A DNA stretch of 64,000 nucleotides from Candidatus Thioglobus sp. MED-G25. GTDB lineage: Bacteria > Pseudomonadota > Gammaproteobacteria > Arenicellales > UBA868. Below, piece by piece: positions 27,706 to 36,698 of the stretch. Within the stretch, counting starts at the first letter, position 1. Every line of letters begins with the position of its first letter. A program made the position numbers and the translations under genes. The stretch spans positions 1 through 64,000 of the forward strand of contig NTKC01000009.1 of the NCBI GenBank assembly GCA_002456995.1, written 5' to 3'. Under the pieces are notes generated by a model that did not search any database, had not been told where the DNA came from, and saw nothing but the letters and a program-made list of their open reading frames with translations.

Positions 27706-27891
27706 CTACTCAGTTTCGTCCCGGTCGCTGACGATCTTTCGCCCGCGGTAATAGCCGTCTGCTGTCACGTGATGCCTACGATGCAGTTCCCCGGAAACTG
27801 GGTCAGTTGACAAGGTCGAACCGGTTAGTGCGTCATGCGAACGCCGCATATTTCTTTTCGATGGAGTTTTTCTGCTTTTCTGAACAGCCAT
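27706..27891 (-). CDS. rpmF: 50S ribosomal protein L32
   Basis: The 61-residue basic protein starts [20 protein letters not shown], the L32 signature, and contains [19 protein letters not shown]. The zinc cysteines found in some L32 proteins are absent, as in many gammaproteobacteria. The gene leads the plsX-fab run; the usual upstream yceD gene is not present. A short 8-bp stem with a 16-nt loop (27927-27958) lies in the gap to maf. Confidence 0.97.
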   Translation of the reverse strand: MAVQKSRKTPSKRNMRRSHDALTGSTLSTDPVSGELHRRHHVTADGYYRGRKIVSDRDETE

Positions 27892-27967
27892 AAGTGTTCT
27901 CTTGATCTAGTATCTAGCGCTTGGAGAGCCCAGAATATGCATCAAGTCACTCTGGGCTGATTGGTAG

Positions 27968-28645
27968 GTGAACAAGGCCGAATTTTATTCTTTGCTGCTT
28001 AAAGTGTCAAAATATTCAAAACATCAGGAACTTGTTCTTGCGTCTTCTTCCCGATATCGGCGAGCGCTTCTGGATATGTTATTGCTACCTTTTCGGGTTG
28101 TGCCACCTGATATTGATGAGTCACCGAAACAAGATGAAGACGCAAATACGCTTGTTGAGCGGCTTGCGAGCGAGAAAGCCCAAGTTGTGGGTCAACATGA
28201 GGCAAGTGCTTTGATCATCGGGTCTGATCAGGTGGCCGTATATGCCGGTCAGATTGTTGGCAAACCGATTGACCGAGAAGATGCGATCTCGCAGCTTGAA
28301 CTTATTTCTGAGGGAAAGGCAGAACTGCTAACCAGTGTCGCACTGCTGAATACGCTCACGGGACACACCCAGGCTCAAACAGTGTCGACATTGATCCAGT
28401 TTAAAGCCCTGAGTCGCCCTGGCATCGAATTCTACCTCGACACTGATAAGCCTTACGACTGCTGTGGCAGCGTCCGAGTCGAAGGGTTGGGTATCACATT
28501 ATTGAAAAGCATTCGTTCAGAGGACCCAACCGCAGTGATGGGATTACCAATGATCGCGTTGGTATCGATGCTCGAAAAAGAAGGACTAGACCCATTGATG
28601 ATTGGACCGCGAACTACGATGAGTGAATTTGATGCCTCGAACTAA
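27968..28645 (+). CDS. Maf/YceF-like nucleoside triphosphate pyrophosphatase
   Basis: Maf proteins hydrolyse non-canonical or methylated NTPs to monophosphates. The 225-residue protein shows LVLASSSRYRRALLD (substrate loop), a conserved acidic strand GSDQVAVY, and GKPIDREDA. LEKEGLDPL near the end is common in the YceF (m7GTP) subgroup, and the position divergent from rpmF is the yceF position in E. coli. It starts at a GTG. Its 3' end overlaps the convergent Rieske gene by 32 bases. Confidence 0.93.
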   Translation: MNKAEFYSLLLKVSKYSKHQELVLASSSRYRRALLDMLLLPFRVVPPDIDESPKQDEDANTLVERLASEKAQVVGQHEASALIIGSDQVAVYAGQIVGKPIDREDAISQLELISEGKAELLTSVALLNTLTGHTQAQTVSTLIQFKALSRPGIEFYLDTDKPYDCCGSVRVEGLGITLLKSIRSEDPTAVMGLPMIALVSMLEKEGLDPLMIGPRTTMSEFDASN

Positions 28646-29033
28646 CCTCTAATGAGCCATCTATCAATCGATAGGTCTCGTCCTCCAAATATATATAACC
28701 GTCAGACTCGATGGTGTTTAAGGCCTGCAGCGGCCTGCCTCTGCAGGCACCACCGATGCATGCGCCCGTTTTGGGATCATAAAGTGCACCGTGGGTCGCG
28801 CAGACAAGATACTGACCATCAGCATCGAAGAATTCGCCCAGACTCCAGTCCAACTCCAACGCCATATGTGCACATTGATTCATAAAACCGGCTACACCTT
28901 CAGCAGATCGAACCGCAAATGCCGTGTAAGTTCCTGTCCGGTCTGAGACCTCGAAGCGAACTCCCCTGCCCCCGACTGTTAAGGAATCGGATCGACAAAG
29001 TAGTTTGGCATTGGTTGTAACGTTCGGCATCAT
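28614..29033 (-). CDS. Rieske [2Fe-2S] domain protein
   Basis: A 139-residue single-domain Rieske protein. The two cluster motifs are NQCAHMALELDW (CxH) and LVCATHGALYDPKTGACIGG (CxxH), matching the ferredoxin-like Rieske proteins of dioxygenase systems. There is no signal peptide, so it is cytoplasmic. AGGTA lies just before tandem ATGs at 29033 and 29030; either could start. It overlaps maf by 32 bases at the 3' end. Its partner oxidoreductase is not evident; it could supply electrons to an oxygenase elsewhere. Confidence 0.93.
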   Translation of the reverse strand: MMPNVTTNAKLLCRSDSLTVGGRGVRFEVSDRTGTYTAFAVRSAEGVAGFMNQCAHMALELDWSLGEFFDADGQYLVCATHGALYDPKTGACIGGACRGRPLQALNTIESDGYIYLEDETYRLIDGSLEVSSRHQIHSS

Positions 29034-29105
29034 TACCTATTTCTTAGTTGGTAGTACGGTAGCGTCTGGAAAGAAGTCGAGCCGAGGGTAGCCGAAAATC
29101 CATTT

Positions 29106-30077
29106 CTATAAGTTGGATCTTGTCGACATGAGTTGTTCAAAGTCATCTGGAAGCGGGGCTTCTATCTTTAATAAAACGCCGGTATCAGGATGTTGAAGTT
29201 CAATTTTAGTCGCATGCAACAGTTGTCTCTTTATTCCTATCCGCGCTAATTGTTGATTGGTCGAAACGTTGCCATATTTACGATCAGCCGCAACAGGAAA
29301 CCCAACTGATGCGGCATGGACTCGTATCTGGTGCATGCGCCCTGTCATTAGTTTAACCTCGACCAAGGTGAATCCATTTAACCTTCTAAGCGGCTGGAAA
29401 ATGGTCCGAGCAGGACTGCCGCTCGGCGATACTATGACTCGACTAACAAGATTACCTCGAGCTTTCTTTATGGGTGCATTGACTTCCTGAACATCAGCCT
29501 GCCACTCTCCAACCACTATAATATGGTAAGTTTTATGGAAATATGCTGATTCTTCCTGTCTACGCAGGCTAGCATGTAGAGATCTAAGGCAATCTGGTGT
29601 TTTGCTGAGAATTAGACAACCCGATGTATCTTTATCCAATCGATGGGCTAACTCAAGAAAGCTATCGGCATAACGCTTTGCTCTGAGTAGTTCGATAATA
29701 CCGCCAGCCAGGCCAGTGCCCCCATGCACTGCTATTCCCGGGGGTTTGTTCACTACCAAAATCGATTGATCTTCATAGAGCGTTTGGATCATTTCGACCT
29801 TTGATAAATCCAACTCGGCATCAGATTCTCGATTCGCCGTTCTAATCGGGGGAATTCGCACCTTATCGTCAGGCCGGAGTCGATAGTCCGGTTTGACTCT
29901 TCCCCCATTAACCCGGACCTGGCCATCTCGGATGATCCTATAGATGTGACTCTTCGGGACACCCTTGAGTATTCTACGCAAGTAATTGTCTAATCGTCGG
30001 GTTACAGACCTTTCATCGACCTCCAATAGTGTCGGACGACCAGCTTGAGGACCAATTATTTCATCTGGATTAACCAT
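29106..30077 (-). CDS. rluC: 23S rRNA pseudouridine synthase RluC
   Basis: RluC converts U955, U2504 and U2580 (E. coli numbering) of 23S rRNA to pseudouridine. The protein has an S4 RNA-binding domain at the N-terminus (LDNYLRRILKGVPKSHIYR, DGQVRVNGGRVK) and the synthase domain with the catalytic Asp in HRLDKDTSG; GRMHQIRVH is the conserved C-terminal motif. A TTG at 30104 is in frame, but ATG 30077 gives the family length of about 320. It is divergent from rne, exactly as in E. coli, which supports the RluC name over RluD. Confidence 0.95.
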   Translation of the reverse strand: MVNPDEIIGPQAGRPTLLEVDERSVTRRLDNYLRRILKGVPKSHIYRIIRDGQVRVNGGRVKPDYRLRPDDKVRIPPIRTANRESDAELDLSKVEMIQTLYEDQSILVVNKPPGIAVHGGTGLAGGIIELLRAKRYADSFLELAHRLDKDTSGCLILSKTPDCLRSLHASLRRQEESAYFHKTYHIIVVGEWQADVQEVNAPIKKARGNLVSRVIVSPSGSPARTIFQPLRRLNGFTLVEVKLMTGRMHQIRVHAASVGFPVAADRKYGNVSTNQQLARIGIKRQLLHATKIELQHPDTGVLLKIEAPLPDDFEQLMSTRSNL

Positions 30078-30085
30078 GTTGTTGT

Positions 30086-30114
30086 TTGCCTGAAAAACGC
30101 TCAAATGCTATAAT
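30086..30114 (+). promoter_or_regulatory. Extended -10 sigma70-type promoter of rne
   Basis: A perfect TATAAT at 30109-30114 is preceded by TG and one base (TGC), forming an extended -10. A weak -35, TTGCCT, lies 17 bases upstream at 30086-30091. It reads toward rne and would make a leader of about 510 nt. It overlaps the start region of divergent rluC, so the two genes may compete. Confidence 0.65.
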
Positions 30115-30630
30115 TGTTTGAGTTGTAGAGGAAAAATACCGTGTAAGCTATATGCTATAGCAAGCTTTGTAAACGCCCGGTTTGAGAGATTTTCGGCACT
30201 GTGGGAATTATGACTGCTCCATTTGATCTACCCAGAGTGCCCGGAGAAAGCAGTCAGTCGCCAGGGAATGCCTGGCAAAAAGCTGGCTTACTGACAATAG
30301 GCAGTTCGACAAATAACACACTGGCGGAGCGTCATGGACGTATATGCCAAGACATGGTGTCAAGACTGCTTACCGTTTAACCAATGCATAACAGGAATTG
30401 TAGTACAGCAACAAAGGCAACAGTGACCTGCCAATTTGGCGAGTCGTTGTGCGCAGTCTGCACCTGAAGCATTCTTCAATCAGTAATCTCTCACATCATC
30501 GGCCTTGCGGTTTACGAGGGGCTTGGTGTCGCATAGTTGGGCTTACCACTGGCATGACTAAATAACTGTTCCCGTGTTGCACACGAGTGGTGCAACACGG
30601 GACTTAGCGACTTCAAGTTGAGAGAAAATA
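30115..30630 (+). promoter_or_regulatory. Long structured 5' leader of rne
   Basis: No recognised protein gene lies in this stretch. Two RNA structures are clear. At 30253-30295 an outer stem GTCAGT/ACTGAC encloses an inner hairpin GCCAGG-GAATG-CCTGGC. At 30571-30601 a perfect 12-bp stem (CCCGTGTTGCAC with its complement, loop ACGAGTG) ends 29 bases before the start codon. In E. coli the long rne leader binds RNase E and autoregulates rne mRNA decay. A similar role is likely here, but I see no direct sequence match to the E. coli element. Confidence 0.6.
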
Positions 30631-32784
30631 ATGAAAAGAATGCTATTTAATGCAACCCACCCAGAAGAACTCCGGGTAGCGATTGTCGATGGTCAGAAAT
30701 TACTCGATTTAGATATCGAATCGGCAATACGTGCACAGCGCAAGGGGAATATCTATAAGGCTGTTGTAACTCGTGTAGAACCCAGCTTAGAGGCTGCTTT
30801 TGTAGACTACGGTGCAGAGAGGCAAGGATTTTTACCTTTGAAGGAAATCTCTCGATCACACTTCAAAAACTATTCTCCAGCAACGCCAATGGCACAAGTA
30901 AAAATTCAAGATGTTCTGTCAGTTGGCCAAGAATTCGTGATTCAGGTGGAAAAAGACGAACGTGGTACGAAAGGCGCCGCGTTGACAACTTTTATTAGTT
31001 TGGCTGGTCGTTATCTCGTGCTCATGCCCAACAATCCTAAAGGCGGTGGAATTTCACGACAAATCGAAGGTGACGAACGCTCAAACCTCAGAGAAGCAAT
31101 GGCGCAGCTAACTGTCCCAACTGCCCACTCGTTGATAGCTAGAACAGTCGGCATAGGGAAGTCAGTAGAGGAACTTCAATGGGATCTCGACTTTCTGCTT
31201 CAGCTGTGGACTGCGGTTGAATCAGCAGTCGCCGACAAGTCAGCTCCCTTTCTGGTTTATCAAGAAAGCAATTTGATCGTCCGAGCGATACGAGATTATC
31301 TTCGCAGCGATATCCAGGAAATTGTTATCGATCAACAAGAAGTCTTCGATCGCGCCAGTCGATTTATGCAGCAGGTCATGCCTCACAACATTGTTCGTCT
31401 AAAACACTACGAAGACACCGTTCCCTTATTTTCTCGATTTCAGATAGAGCACCAGATCGAAAGCGCCTACTCACGAAAAGTGAACCTGCCTTCGGGCGGT
31501 TCGTTAGTTATTGACCATACTGAGGCATTGGTGAGCATCGACGTCAATTCAGCACGCGCGACAAAAGGTTCGGATATTGAGGAGACAGCGCTACAAACTA
31601 ATCTTGAAGCTGTAGACGAACTAGCTCGTCAATTGAGAATACGTGATCTAGGTGGTTTGATCGTTATCGACCTGATCGACATGTCGTCGTCTCAGAACAA
31701 GAAAATGGTAGAAGCAAGATTGCATGAGGCGGTTAGGAACGATCGTGCGAGGATTCAGTTAGGACATATTTCACGCTTCGGTTTGCTTGAAATGTCAAGA
31801 CAACGCCTCAGATCCTCCATTAGTGAATCAAATTATGAATCCTGCGTGTTGTGCAAAGGTACTGGACAAATTAGAAATGTAACTTCGTCGGCATTAAGTC
31901 TACTTCGCATACTCGAGGAAGAAGCATTGAAGGAAAATACAGAAGCAATCGTAGCAGAGTTGCCTCTGGATACAGCTACCTTTCTGCTGAATGAAAAGCG
32001 TCACGAAGTGAGCCACATCGAAAATCGGCTGGGTACCCGCATCGTAATACTACCCTCCGTAAATCTCCAAGGGCCACAGTTAAACATCAGACGATTGCGA
32101 AGTGATGATATTGACGAGATGGGCTACCAGGCGAGTCACGAACTTAAGTCAGAACTCCCTTCCAATGACTCTCTGGAGCAGTATCCTCTTGAGAAAGCTC
32201 CTCCAGAAGCAGCTGTTAAGTTAGAGCAACTATCTACCGAACCGCCGCCTGTCGTCTCACCAACCAGCACTAAAACTGCCACGGCAACACCAGCCATTGG
32301 TATCTTTGCCAAGCTGCGCAATCTGTTCTCTAAAACGGCTGTAGTCGAACAAGAAGAACCAGATAAAGCCGAAAAGGCAACAAGACATCCTCGAAATCGC
32401 CGACGACATGGCGGGCAAAATCGAGGAGGCTCGAACCGTCGCAGTCAGTCTAGCCGCGGCAACGCACACAAAAGTCAAAAAGGTTCCGATTCAGGTAACA
32501 CCAGAGACGGAGAAAACAAACAGGCCCGAGGCAACTCACAGCCTAATCGTAGCCGTAGGCCACGTAATAGCCGAAAAACAACTGACCAGAGAAACAGTCA
32601 ATCATCCAACCAAAACACTTCTTCAAGACCTGCGAGAAGTCAAGATTCAAGACCTGCGAGAAGTCAAGATTCAAGACCTGCGAGAAGTCAAGATTCAAGA
32701 CCTGCGAGAAGTCAAGATTCAAGACCTGCGAGAAGTCAAAAGCCCACGACTGGGCAGGCAAGCAAAACGGGTACGGAAGCCTAA
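30631..32784 (+). CDS. rne: Ribonuclease E (short C-terminal region)
   Basis: RNase E is the main mRNA/rRNA-processing endonuclease and degradosome platform. The S1 domain follows the start (RKGNIYKAVVTRVEPSLEAA). The catalytic DNase I-like part has VSIDVNSARATKG and VIDLIDM, whose Asp residues bind the metal. The zinc-link is SCVLCKGTGQ. At about residue 553 the amphipathic segment GIFAKLRNLFSK matches the membrane-anchoring helix of E. coli RNase E. After it comes only a 150-residue Arg/Ser/Asn-rich tail with five RPARSQDS-like repeats, so the E. coli enolase and PNPase docking scaffold is not recognisable. Total 717 residues against about 1061 in E. coli. Confidence 0.96.
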   Translation: MKRMLFNATHPEELRVAIVDGQKLLDLDIESAIRAQRKGNIYKAVVTRVEPSLEAAFVDYGAERQGFLPLKEISRSHFKNYSPATPMAQVKIQDVLSVGQEFVIQVEKDERGTKGAALTTFISLAGRYLVLMPNNPKGGGISRQIEGDERSNLREAMAQLTVPTAHSLIARTVGIGKSVEELQWDLDFLLQLWTAVESAVADKSAPFLVYQESNLIVRAIRDYLRSDIQEIVIDQQEVFDRASRFMQQVMPHNIVRLKHYEDTVPLFSRFQIEHQIESAYSRKVNLPSGGSLVIDHTEALVSIDVNSARATKGSDIEETALQTNLEAVDELARQLRIRDLGGLIVIDLIDMSSSQNKKMVEARLHEAVRNDRARIQLGHISRFGLLEMSRQRLRSSISESNYESCVLCKGTGQIRNVTSSALSLLRILEEEALKENTEAIVAELPLDTATFLLNEKRHEVSHIENRLGTRIVILPSVNLQGPQLNIRRLRSDDIDEMGYQASHELKSELPSNDSLEQYPLEKAPPEAAVKLEQLSTEPPPVVSPTSTKTATATPAIGIFAKLRNLFSKTAVVEQEEPDKAEKATRHPRNRRRHGGQNRGGSNRRSQSSRGNAHKSQKGSDSGNTRDGENKQARGNSQPNRSRRPRNSRKTTDQRNSQSSNQNTSSRPARSQDSRPARSQDSRPARSQDSRPARSQDSRPARSQKPTTGQASKTGTEA
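32623..32740 (+). repeat. 24-bp in-frame tandem repeat in rne, about 4.9 copies
   Basis: The unit begins at 32623, 32647, 32671, 32695 and 32719. The first four copies are identical and the last diverges at its end. Because 24 is a multiple of three it encodes an eight-residue repeat (RPARSQDS frame) and leaves all other frames open too, which makes a false opposite-strand open frame. It is a likely site of slippage-driven length variation. Confidence 0.95.
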
Positions 32785-32898
32785 ATTTACTAGATGGTCT
32801 GGATTGCAATTGGCTGGATTCGCTTATGTTGGGCCGTATTCTCGATTCGCACTGCCTGAGGTGCATGGCGTTGTCCACTAGACGTTTGGCGGATTCCA

Positions 32899-33669
32899 TT
32901 ACGACAAAAACTTTTTCAGGTGAGGTCGTCCGTCCTGAGCCAGACTAGATCGGACTCTGTTTATTTCCAGTGTATAGCTGTCGTTAGTCAGTCGACCTCT
33001 GATGTGTTGAAATCGTAGATAGATCAGATACGTATTGAGCACATCGGTCTCACAATAATTGCGAATCACGTCGATGTTTCCTGCGTTGTAATAGCGCCAT
33101 ACGTCGGATCCACTCACTCCCATTTTTCCTGGTAAGCCCAAAAGTTGGGAAATCTCGTCCAGCGGTGCGGTCGCTCTTGCCTGGAAACCTGACAGAACGT
33201 CCATAAGATCAATATGACGCCAGTGGAATCGATTTGCATAGTTGTTCCATTTGAATTCCCTGTCAGTATCGCCTGTTTCCCAGTAACGTTTTGAAACTAC
33301 ACTGTTATACAACGCACGATAATGGATAACGGGGAGATCAAATCCCGAACCATTCCAGGATACTAGGGTTGGGTCGTATCTCTCTAAGCCGCTAAAAAAT
33401 CGATCCAAGAGCTCCTTTTCAGTCGAATCTGTGTCACCCAAACTCCAGACCCGAAAACCGTCATCCTCTTTCAGGACAACCGCTATCGCCACTATACGAT
33501 GATAGTGAAGAGCTAAAAAATCGGAACCACCCGTTTTTTGCCGTCGACGGTGTGACATTGCTCGAACGACATCTTGGTCATCTATGCCGTCCAACTCCAG
33601 CACTGCTCTTCCCGAAGCTACATCTGGTACTGTTTCTATATCAAAAACAAGAATGGGAGAGTTGAACAT
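32899..33669 (-). CDS. Predicted 3'-5' exonuclease (PolB-like DnaQ superfamily)
   Basis: This 256-residue protein shows the DEDD exonuclease motifs: Exo I VFDIETVPD, Exo II SWNGSGFDLPVI, and Exo III NYCETDVLNTYLIYLRF with the final Asp. This matches the stand-alone 'predicted 3'-5' exonuclease related to PolB' family. It should act on DNA or RNA ends in the cytoplasm. A TTG at 33690 is also in frame, but ATG 33669 fits better. It is convergent with rne, with a 114-base gap holding nothing recognised, and downstream of thrC on the same strand. Confidence 0.92.
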   Translation of the reverse strand: MFNSPILVFDIETVPDVASGRAVLELDGIDDQDVVRAMSHRRRQKTGGSDFLALHYHRIVAIAVVLKEDDGFRVWSLGDTDSTEKELLDRFFSGLERYDPTLVSWNGSGFDLPVIHYRALYNSVVSKRYWETGDTDREFKWNNYANRFHWRHIDLMDVLSGFQARATAPLDEISQLLGLPGKMGVSGSDVWRYYNAGNIDVIRNYCETDVLNTYLIYLRFQHIRGRLTNDSYTLEINRVRSSLAQDGRPHLKKFLS

Positions 33670-33735
33670 TACTTGCTCAGACAGGATCAACTTCTACAGC
33701 AGCTGAATTGTGGCATTAGTTTAGATGCGATATCG

Positions 33736-34809
33736 TCAATCTAACGACGATAAAATTAAATCTCTCAATCCCTCACCCCCTTTGGGAATGGTTATCGGTT
33801 CTGGTGATTGACTGATTGCGATTTCTGGATCTTTCAACCCATGTCCGGTTAAGGTGCAGACCACAACTGAATTATCTTGAATGTTTCCTTTCTCGATTTC
33901 GTCACAGAACCCAGCTATTGAGACGGCTGATGCAGGTTCACAAAAAACTCCGCAGCGTTCCGCCAGCAGTTTTTGGGCTGTGAGTATTTTTTCGTCATCG
34001 GATGACCTGAACCAGCCATTTGACTCAATCACGGCAGTATTAGCTAGATTCCATGACTGTGGATTGCCAATACGGATGGCAGTGGCGATCGTTTCCGGTT
34101 CTTCAATAGGCGCACCAACCAGAAATGGTGCGGCTCTGGCAGCCTGACAGCCGACCATTCGCGGCTTGGCGCCAACAATCCCTGCATCGCCATATTCGAC
34201 ATATCCCATCCAGTATGCGCTGATATTCCCAGCATTACCCACCGGAAGGAAGTGATAATCCGGCGCGCAACCAAGTTGATCAACCACCTCGAAAGCGGCT
34301 GTTTTCTGACCTTGTAGCCGGAAAGGATTGACTGAATTTACCAAGGTGACCTCTGCCTCCTCGGGCATTCGTTTGACGATATCCATCGCATCATCAAAAT
34401 TACCTCCGATCTGAACAACCTTGGCACCGTGCATCATCGCCTGTGCAAGTTTACCTACCGAAATCTTACCCGCGGGTATAACAACAAAAGCTTGAATGCC
34501 AGCGCGGGCTGCATATGCTGCAGCAGAAGCAGAGGTATTACCAGTCGACGCGCAGATAACGGCCTTACTGCCGTTATGTGAAGCTATCGACAAGGCGACT
34601 GTCATCCCGCGGTCTTTAAAGGAACCAGTAGGATTAAGACCCTCGCATTTGGCATACACATCGATATTTCGTTTTCGATCTGACACAGCTGGTAGATGAA
34701 CCAACGGGGTATTGCCTTCGTTGATATGTATTGCCTCAACATCAGGAGGTATCGATAGCCTATCTCGATAGGCAGCAATAACACCGCCATTGAGTGTTCG
34801 GACGGTCAA
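33736..34809 (-). CDS. thrC: Threonine synthase
   Basis: ThrC converts O-phosphohomoserine to threonine with pyridoxal phosphate. The 357-residue protein has the PLP lysine in NPTGSFKDRGM, then ASTGNTSASAAAYAARAG, the PLP-phosphate loop LPVGNAGN and TLTGHGLKDP. This is the short Bacillus/actinobacterial-like form rather than the longer E. coli form. Its ATG overlaps the hom stop by four bases (ATGA), so the two are translationally coupled. Confidence 0.97.
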   Translation of the reverse strand: MTVRTLNGGVIAAYRDRLSIPPDVEAIHINEGNTPLVHLPAVSDRKRNIDVYAKCEGLNPTGSFKDRGMTVALSIASHNGSKAVICASTGNTSASAAAYAARAGIQAFVVIPAGKISVGKLAQAMMHGAKVVQIGGNFDDAMDIVKRMPEEAEVTLVNSVNPFRLQGQKTAAFEVVDQLGCAPDYHFLPVGNAGNISAYWMGYVEYGDAGIVGAKPRMVGCQAARAAPFLVGAPIEEPETIATAIRIGNPQSWNLANTAVIESNGWFRSSDDEKILTAQKLLAERCGVFCEPASAVSIAGFCDEIEKGNIQDNSVVVCTLTGHGLKDPEIAISQSPEPITIPKGGEGLRDLILSSLD

Positions 34810-36134
34810 TTCGTCTGTACCCTTTTATCGATGGTCTCAATTCGAATCCGAACGACCTTTTCCTTAATCGTTGTCAATCTCTCCAGTTCCGGTATGGCAC
34901 GTGACATCTGAGATTCGATTGTTCTGTGTGTAAGAATGACAATAGATACCGGGTCATCTCCAGAACTGGTCCCCTTCTGCCTTATGGAATCAATACTGAT
35001 TTTATGTTCACCAAGAATTCTGGCAATGTCTGCCAAAACTCCCGGTCTGTCTAGCGCTAGCAAGCGAAGATAATACGCAGTTTCAACATCTCCAATCGAA
35101 CCACACTTATTGTGAGAAAGATGTCCCGGTTGAAATGCTAGATGAGGCACCCTATTCTCTGGATCTGTAGTCAGGGTTCTAACGACGTCAACAATATCTG
35201 CCACTACAGATGAAGCGGTTGGTTTGGCCCCCGCACCAGCACCATAATGCAGCGTTGGACCGACTGCATCACCATGAACAAGAATTGCATTCATTACGCC
35301 ATCAACATTCGACAGTAGATGATCCGCCGGTATTAGACAGGGGTGGACTCTGAGTTCTATTTTTCCTTTGTGCTGCTTTGCTATTCCAAGATGTTTGATG
35401 CTATATCCAAATTCCTTAGCATAGGCTATGTCCTGTTGGTGTATATCTGTTATTCCCTCTACATAAATAGAATCAAAGTCTAATGGGATACCGAAGGCAA
35501 TAGAGGACAATATAGTTAACTTATGAGCTGCGTCGATCCCTTCAACATCAAAAGAAGGATCTGATTCAGCGTATCCCAGCCGCTGAGCCTCTGCCAACAC
35601 CTTACTGAACGGACTCCCTTTCTTGTGCATTTCTGAGAGTATGAAGTTTGTCGTCCCATTCACGATTCCGATGACTCGTTCAATTCGATTGCCAGTAAGT
35701 CCTTCGCGCAAAACCTTGATGATAGAAATCCCACCTGCAACCGCGGCTTCAAATGCGACGACCAGGCCCTTCTTCATAGCTACATCAAAAATATCGTTGC
35801 CATGCACGGCAATAAGAGCTTTGTTGGCCGTAACTATATGCTTGTCATGTTCCAAAGCCCTAAGAGCAACTTCTCTTGCGGTTGATTCACCGCCCATTAA
35901 CTCAACGATAATATCGATTTGGGGGTCATCGGTCACTTCGAACGGATTATCAGTCAGTTTGAAATCACTGATATCGCAAGCTCGTTGTTTAGTTGTATCA
36001 TTAACCGCTACTGCCTTGATGCTGATCTGGCGACCAGCTCTACGAGTGATTTCTTCTGCATTTTTGTCGAGTAAATTGACCGTTCCTGCGCCAACTGTAC
36101 CTAGACCAATAATACCGATTTGTACAGGTTTCAT
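34806..36134 (-). CDS. hom: Homoserine dehydrogenase
   Basis: Hom reduces aspartate semialdehyde to homoserine on the way to threonine and methionine. The 442-residue protein has the NAD-binding GIIGLGTVGAGTV, then TANKALIAVHG and the catalytic GIVNGTTNFIL, with a Lys/Asp pair in YAESDPSFDVEG. The C-terminal ACT domain (LRLLALDRPGVLADIARILG) suggests threonine feedback. It is the monofunctional type. The thrA kinase gene is not here, and no gene precedes it in the operon. Confidence 0.97.
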   Translation of the reverse strand: MKPVQIGIIGLGTVGAGTVNLLDKNAEEITRRAGRQISIKAVAVNDTTKQRACDISDFKLTDNPFEVTDDPQIDIIVELMGGESTAREVALRALEHDKHIVTANKALIAVHGNDIFDVAMKKGLVVAFEAAVAGGISIIKVLREGLTGNRIERVIGIVNGTTNFILSEMHKKGSPFSKVLAEAQRLGYAESDPSFDVEGIDAAHKLTILSSIAFGIPLDFDSIYVEGITDIHQQDIAYAKEFGYSIKHLGIAKQHKGKIELRVHPCLIPADHLLSNVDGVMNAILVHGDAVGPTLHYGAGAGAKPTASSVVADIVDVVRTLTTDPENRVPHLAFQPGHLSHNKCGSIGDVETAYYLRLLALDRPGVLADIARILGEHKISIDSIRQKGTSSGDDPVSIVILTHRTIESQMSRAIPELERLTTIKEKVVRIRIETIDKRVQTN

Positions 36135-36302
36135 GTCACTAACGTAAACTACTCAAGGCTCGACTAACGAATGTAGCGACGAAGCTAAGCACTCTTAGTT
36201 TGATTGAATTACTCACCTATTTTATCGTATGTTTGCTAAAACGACGTAGTTGGTGTCAATTATTTTCAATAAACATCGGGCTAATTCGGAACTACCAATG
36301 AT

Positions 36303-36680
36303 ATGTCTCCTGAAATGGATAACGTGACCACCATTAATATGATCCGTGAATATTTACCTTTTAGGGTAATAGTAGGATCACGATCAATTAACGACAGTTT
36401 CATCGTAACGCCGGACACTGTTATATCGCCTTGGTTAAGAAAGAACGGGGGGACACTCAGTAGTTCTGATCTTTTACCTCTACTCGCTCTTGACGTTGAT
36501 ATTCTGCTGGTGGGCACTGGCCCGATCCAGCAAATCCCAAGTCCTTCTGTCTACAGAGCTTTTGTAGACAAAGGAATGTCAATCGAGTTCATGGATTCAG
36601 CAGCGGCGTGTCGGACCTATAACATACTTGCTGAGGAACAACGGCGAGTCGGGGCAGGTATCACACTACCCATTGAATAG
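36303..36680 (+). CDS. Mth938/Xcc1710-like domain protein
   Basis: The 125-residue protein matches the Mth938-like family (an assembly/NDUFAF3-like fold). It shows SFIVTPDTVISPW, then DIDILLVGTGP with the conserved glycines, GMSIEFMDSAAACRTYNIL, and a final AGITLPI. The biochemical role of bacterial members is unknown; the mitochondrial relative helps respiratory complex I assembly. It is a solo plus-strand gene convergent with nlpD, with an ATG at 36303; a second Met at residue 5 is possible. Confidence 0.88.
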   Translation: MSPEMDNVTTINMIREYLPFRVIVGSRSINDSFIVTPDTVISPWLRKNGGTLSSSDLLPLLALDVDILLVGTGPIQQIPSPSVYRAFVDKGMSIEFMDSAAACRTYNILAEEQRRVGAGITLPIE

Positions 36681-36698
36681 TAAACAGTGCACACTGCA

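Noticed and set aside
30210-30380. A 56-codon open frame in the rne leader starting at ATG 30210
   Set aside because: It overlaps the nested RNA stem, has only a weak GGGA ribosome site and a composition without protein-like features. It more likely reflects chance.
32623-32740. CRISPR-like repeat array
   Set aside because: The units are contiguous with no spacers and lie inside rne, so it is a tandem repeat, not a CRISPR.
32543-32899. Opposite-strand and alternative-frame open frames over the rne repeats
   Set aside because: The 24-bp repeat keeps every frame open, producing low-complexity peptides. They have no start signals.
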